The position numbers were made by a program, and so were the translations under genes. Under the pieces are notes generated by a model, which searched no databases, was not told the origin of the DNA, and saw only the letters and a list, made by a program, of their open reading frames with translations. Positions 60,370 through 64,000 of a stretch of 64,000 bases of DNA are shown here, in pieces. Source of the stretch: RYN-230 sp963770535 (GTDB taxonomy: Bacteria; Actinomycetota; Actinomycetes; Streptosporangiales; Streptosporangiaceae); NCBI GenBank assembly GCA_963770535.1, contig CAVYPZ010000004.1:1302001-1366000 (forward strand). Direction: 5' to 3'. Numbering within the stretch: position 1 is the stretch's first letter; each line of letters starts with the position of its first letter.

Positions 60370-62075
60370 GTGAAACTACGATATGTGCTGGCGCTGGCCG
60401 CCAGCGCGGCATGCGTGGCCGGCAGCGCCGGCACGGCCGCCGCTGCCCAGGCGGGCGCGGCCGGCCATGCGGCCGCCTCAGGCGGCGGCGTGGCCACCGC
60501 CCGGTCGGTCAACCTGCGCGCGCTCGCCCGCGGGCCGCAGCTGCCCGTGCACGGATCATCGACCGGCCCGCTGGGCATCAACGGCCGGCCGGTGCCGGGC
60601 TGCCCGTCCGGAGGTCCACTGGCCGCAAGGCCCAGCTGGCCGCCGCGGTCAGCCGCCCGGGCGGGCCGAACAGCACTGCGGGCGTCCCGCGGGGCTCACG
60701 GGCCAGCCAGCCTGCCACCCGGCACAGCCGGGGCGGCACCCGGCACAGCCGGGCTGTTCTCCCGCGTGCCGGGGCCGCCATCTCACGGGCTCCCCGCACC
60801 CCGCCGACCACCATCAACGCGAGTTTCAACGGTGTCCGGCAATTCAACGCCAACTGCAGCGGCTGCCAGCCGCCAGACCCCAACGCCGCGGTGGGCACCA
60901 CCCAGATCGCCGAGGCGGTCAACCTCCGGCTGCAGGTGTACAACAAGAGCGGGAGCGCGCTGTGCGGCATCGGCCTGAACACGCTCCTGGGCACCATCTC
61001 CAGCCTGAGCGACCCGCACATCCAGTACGACAACCTCAGGAACCGGTTCAGCATGGTGGTCACGGTGGTGCCGGCCCCTGGCGCCACCCCGTCGCTCTAC
61101 CTCCTGGCCAGCCGGGGCTCCAGCGCCTGCGGATCATGGTGGGTGTACCGGCTGACGTTCAGCGGATCCTTCTACCCGGCCGGCACGCTGCTGGACTACC
61201 CCTATCTGGGCCAGGACCGGGTCTCGCTGCTGCTTTCCAGCAACAACTTCTGCTGCGCGAACTCGTTCACCTATAGCAACTCGGCCGCGTTCTCGATCTC
61301 GAAGGCCCTGGTGTACTCCGGTGCAGCGGTCAGCTTCACCAGTTACGGTGTTGCTTTCTCGACTGCCCCCGTGAATGTCACGGGAATCCCCATCCCGTCG
61401 ACCACCAGCACCTACTTCCTCGCGTCCGTGCCGGGTTCGGGATACGACCTGTACCGGATGACCACCGGGCCGGGTAATCCCATCGTGCTGCAGGCCACGA
61501 TCAGCTCACCGTTCAGCGCGCCGACTCGCCGCGTCAATCAGCCGGGGACGACGCAGACCCTCGACCCGCTCGATGGCCGCATTGTGTGGGATCCGGTCCT
61601 GTCGCAGGACTTCATCTGGTTCACGCACGGAATGGACCTGAGCGGCTTCCCCGCGGTGCGCTATGGGGCGATCAGCGTGCTGTCCAACTCCGCCACGGTC
61701 GCCACTGCGTACCACAACGCGACCAGCGACGACTTCAACCCGTCCATCGGTGTCACGAACGCCGGCGGCTCGACTATCTACGCCTGGCTCAACTGGGCGT
61801 ACACCGACACCGCGCACAATAGGGCCACATCCGACACGAGCAATGGCGTCCTGCCCGGTACTGGCGTGCCCAACCTGACCGGCACCGACCGGACACTGGT
61901 CGTGGGCTCTCCCACGTCGAGCAACTTCCGGTTCGGCGACTTCTCTTCGGTCGCCGTCGACCCGGTCGCGGTCAGCGCATCATGCCCGGCGGGCCGGACC
62001 GCCGTGACCAACCAGGAGTTTTTCGGCACTAACGGCCAGTGGGCGACCCGTATCGCCCGGCTGAGCTTCTGCTGA
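60370..62075 (+). pseudogene. Secreted beta-propeller-like protein gene with a frameshift
   Basis: GTG 60370 (GGAG just upstream) opens a Sec signal peptide, MKLRYVLALAASAACVAGSA, with likely cleavage after AAA near residue 26. By about 60810 the coding frame has changed: the second frame gives a long extracellular domain with INASFNGVRQFNANCSGCQPP, DPNAAVGTTQIAEAVN, then Ser/Thr/Tyr-rich blades (WWVYRLTFSG, TYFLASVPGSGYDLY, FIWFTHGMDL, STIYAWLNWAYTDT) to the stop at 62075. A lost base between about 60600 and 60810 explains it. Joined, the protein would be about 568 aa. The joint lies in a Pro/Arg/Ser-rich linker with a 21-bp repeat. Function unknown. Confidence 0.7.
60718..60753 (+). repeat. 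21-bp-period repeat in the secreted protein linker
   Basis: CCCGGCACAGCCGGG occurs at 60718-60732 and 60739-60753. The period of 21 keeps the frame (seven codons). It lies within the zone where the reading frame changes and is a plausible slippage site. Confidence 0.65.
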
Positions 62076-62095
62076 CCAGCCCCGGCTGACCGGTT

Positions 62096-62128
62096 CCCGG
62101 GCGGCCGGCCGCCAGCCGGCCGCCCGGG
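62096..62128. terminator. Perfect 14-bp stem-loop between convergent genes
   Basis: CCCGGGCGGCCGGC (62096-62109) pairs exactly with 62115-62128 around CGCCA. It lies between the stop of the secreted-protein gene and the stop of the CoA ligase, serving both. Confidence 0.8.
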
Positions 62129-62136
62129 CACCGGCG

Positions 62137-63717
62137 TCAGACCTTCCGGCCTGCTTCCTTCCAGAAAGGATCGCGCAGCTGGGATTTGGCGATCTTCCCG
62201 ACAGAGTTCTTGGGGAGAGCGGGCAGGATATCGATGGCCCGCGGCCGCTTGAACGACGCAAGCCGCCCGGCCAGGAAGGCCTGCAGGTCGGCGGGCGGGG
62301 ACGCGCGGCCATCGGCGAAGGCCACGAACGCGTGCACCCGCTCGCCCCATTCGTCGTCGGGAACGCCGACCGCGGCGGCTTCCAGCACGCCCGGGTACTC
62401 GTAGAGGGCGTCCTCGATCTCCTTGCTGATGATGTTCTGGCCGCCGCTGATGATCAGGTCTTTCTTGCGGTTGACGATGTAGATGTAGCCAGCGTCGTCG
62501 GTCCTGCCGATGTCCCCGGAGTACAGCCAGCCGCCGCGCAGGGTCTGGCTGGTCCGGAGGGGGTCGTCCCAGTACTCGCTCATCACGAATTCAGACCGGA
62601 TGCGGACCTCGCCCAGTTCCCCGGCCGCGCAGGCCAGGCCGTCGTCTGCGACGACCTCGACCTCGGCGCCCGGGACGGGCTTCCCGCATGATCGCAGCCT
62701 GGCCTTGCCTGCCTCATCAGATGCGTCATGCTCGCCGGCGCGCAGCGTGCAGCAGATCCCCGAGACCTCGGTCATCCCGTATACCTGCATGAAGATCGGC
62801 CCGAACGTCTCGATCAGCTTGGCGGTCACCGACGGCGCGATGGGGGCCGATCCGTACGCGACGCGCTGCAGACTCGACACGTCGCTGGTGAGCCCCGCCT
62901 CCTCGACGTGGCGCAGGATGCGGACCAGCATGGTCGGGACCGCGGTCGCGTGCGTGACCTGGTACCTCTCGATATTGGAGAGAAACCGCCCGGCCGTGAA
63001 GTGCGCCACATCATCCACGATCAGCGTGGCGCCCAGGACCCACGCTGGCCCGAAGGCGCAGTTGGTGGAGGCGGCGGAACTGTGCGGGTACAGGGCGAGC
63101 AGGCGGCTTCCGGCGGTGAGCCCGTATTCGGGCAGGATGGCGGTGAACGCCTGGTTGAGGATCTCGCGCTGGGTGGCGGTCACGCCCTTGGCGTGCCCGG
63201 TGGTCCCGCTTGTATAGATGATGTACGCGCGCGAGTCGCTGCGCGCGTACCTCGGCGGAGCCGGTGACGCCTGCGCTATCAGCGTCTCAAAGTCCAGGGC
63301 CCCGGGCGGGCCGGCGCCGTCCGCGGTGGCCGTGATGAGCACGCGCAGGCCCGGGAGATCCGCGCGTGCTTTCTCGATCAGGGGCACATGTGCCTGGTCG
63401 GCGATGAGGGCGGCTGCGCCGGAGTTGCCGAACAACTCCGCGGTCTCCGCGGCGGTCAGGCGGGAGTTCAGCGGCACATGGGTGAATCCTGCTTTCATCG
63501 CGGCCGCGAAGGCCTCGATCGGCTCGTGCGCGTTGTCCATCAGCACGGCGACCCGCTCGCCCGGTTCCAGTCCCAGCCCCAGCAGCCCGTTCGCCAGGCG
63601 GTCGGTCCGCTCGTTGAACTCGGCGTAGGAGATGACCTCCCCGTGATCGATCAGCGCCGCCTTGGCGGGGTGGCGCTGGGCCGCACGGTGGATGTGGGTG
63701 CCGAGACCGATGCTCAT
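62137..63717 (-). CDS. Acyl-CoA synthetase (AMP-dependent, FadD-like)
   Basis: A 526-aa adenylate-forming ligase: YIIYTSGTTGHAKGVTAT (about 164-181), YPHSSAASTNCAFG, MQVYGMTEVSGIC (about 306-318), YSGDIGRTDDAGYIYIVNRKKDLIISGGQNI (about 401-431) and the C-terminal catalytic lysine in KNSVGKIAKSQLRD (about 505-518). It would load a fatty or aromatic acid onto CoA, or onto a carrier protein. ATG 63717 follows AGAAGGGCCGG. It is divergent from a beta-ketoacyl synthase gene across a ~210-base promoter region, so a biosynthetic role together with that synthase is possible. Confidence 0.88.
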   Translation of the reverse strand: MSIGLGTHIHRAAQRHPAKAALIDHGEVISYAEFNERTDRLANGLLGLGLEPGERVAVLMDNAHEPIEAFAAAMKAGFTHVPLNSRLTAAETAELFGNSGAAALIADQAHVPLIEKARADLPGLRVLITATADGAGPPGALDFETLIAQASPAPPRYARSDSRAYIIYTSGTTGHAKGVTATQREILNQAFTAILPEYGLTAGSRLLALYPHSSAASTNCAFGPAWVLGATLIVDDVAHFTAGRFLSNIERYQVTHATAVPTMLVRILRHVEEAGLTSDVSSLQRVAYGSAPIAPSVTAKLIETFGPIFMQVYGMTEVSGICCTLRAGEHDASDEAGKARLRSCGKPVPGAEVEVVADDGLACAAGELGEVRIRSEFVMSEYWDDPLRTSQTLRGGWLYSGDIGRTDDAGYIYIVNRKKDLIISGGQNIISKEIEDALYEYPGVLEAAAVGVPDDEWGERVHAFVAFADGRASPPADLQAFLAGRLASFKRPRAIDILPALPKNSVGKIAKSQLRDPFWKEAGRKV

Positions 63718-63828
63718 GGGAACCGGCCCTTCTTGCTCTGTGCCCGGGAACAGCGGCGGCCGGGGAGGCGGCCCCGGGCCGGCGCCGTGCTCCTTGACCT
63801 AGCCTTTCCGCCGGTCCTAGCATGATTA

Positions 63829-63842
63829 TGACGTCAGAGTCA
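63829..63842. promoter_or_regulatory. Candidate operator TGAC-N6-GTCA
   Basis: TGACGTCAGAGTCA lies in an A/T-rich patch in the divergent region between the CoA ligase and the beta-ketoacyl synthase genes. Short arms make this tentative. Confidence 0.35.
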
Positions 63843-63927
63843 ATTGCTTGTCCTTATCCGGAGCGACGCCGCTTCCCTGGCCTGCCCGCATCCGGTCGGC
63901 GTGCCGGACGGCTGGTGAAGGAGACGG

Positions 63928-64000
63928 ATGGACGGCGTGGTGATCACCGGCACGGGAGCGGTCTCCCCGCTCGGGACGGGCGTGCCGAGCCTGATCGCGG
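63928..64000 (+). CDS. Beta-ketoacyl synthase, N-terminal fragment (runs off the window)
   Basis: ATG 63928, with AAGGAGA just upstream, opens the frame MDGVVITGTGAVSPLGTG, then VPSLIA to the window edge. VVITG.GAVSPLG is the characteristic N-terminus of FabF/KAS II-type ketosynthases and of polyketide ketosynthases, which condense malonyl-ACP with an acyl group. Only 24 codons are visible, so primary fatty acid versus polyketide function cannot be told. Confidence 0.8.
   Translation, partial: MDGVVITGTGAVSPLGTGVPSLIA

Noticed and set aside
1..64000. CRISPR array, tRNA, rRNA or insertion sequence
   Set aside because: No spaced direct repeats, no cloverleaf with CCA-end pattern, no rRNA stretch and no transposase motif or paired terminal repeats were noticed on reading. 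A tRNAscan-type search would be needed to exclude tRNA genes formally.

Overview
The window is about 70% G+C, densely coded, with frequent GTG starts, short or absent leaders and strong third-position G/C bias. Protein families such as DUF5753/DUF397 pairs, ECF41-like sigma factors, NB-ARC/TPR proteins, Trypco1 and NarL/DesK-type two-component systems point to a soil-type, filamentous, high-GC actinobacterium. Genus cannot be fixed from the sequence. I see no rRNA, tRNA, CRISPR array, insertion sequence or phage gene.

Layout. 1-3.6 kb: end of a kinase-like ATPase gene, a membrane protein, a YdbC/DUF4937-like protein and an NDH-2-like flavoprotein. 3.7-8.2 kb: a decayed fragment of an acyl-CoA ligase, then thiolase, benzoate-type CoA ligase and acyl-CoA dehydrogenase in a row. 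8.4-12.4 kb: an amino-acid permease and an NB-ARC/TPR protein with an eroded P-loop. 12.5-18 kb: succinate-semialdehyde dehydrogenase, a DUF5753/DUF397 regulator pair, a serine hydrolase and small proteins. 18-24.3 kb: a fatty acyl-CoA ligase, a divergent TetR/transporter pair, a broken cupin gene, and a peroxiredoxin / nitronate monooxygenase / SDR operon. 24.4-25.3 kb: Trypco1 followed by a wrecked trypsin-WD40 gene. 25.4-31 kb: epimerase divergent from an ECF41-like sigma factor, aldo/keto reductase, LarE, ferredoxin reductase. 31-34.6 kb: a tightly overlapped operon of a QueD/PTPS enzyme, a methyltransferase, a GT4 glycosyltransferase and an SDR. 34.9-45.7 kb: PucR regulator; acyl-CoA ligase translationally coupled to an adenylate kinase; frameshifted aldehyde dehydrogenase, acetoacetate decarboxylase-like protein, acyl-CoA dehydrogenase and pyrophosphatase; a glutaryl-CoA-dehydrogenase-like protein and PHA synthase. 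45.8-49.1 kb: a two-component system flanked by two membrane-protein genes with near-duplicate promoter/leaders. 49.3-64 kb: RecQ, a GAF membrane protein, an LLM flavoenzyme, an MBL hydrolase, a PoxB / M20 hydrolase operon, a divergent GlgC, a frameshifted secreted protein, another acyl-CoA ligase and the first 24 codons of a beta-ketoacyl synthase.

The dominant theme is acyl-CoA metabolism: four intact AMP-forming ligases and one remnant, three acyl-CoA dehydrogenases, a thiolase and a PHA synthase. The best candidates for a little-described system are the QueD-methyltransferase-glycosyltransferase-SDR operon (possible glycosylated pterin pathway) and the two-component cassette with twin leaders. 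At least five genes are broken. Two of the breaks sit at G or C runs and could be real decay or residual assembly indels.
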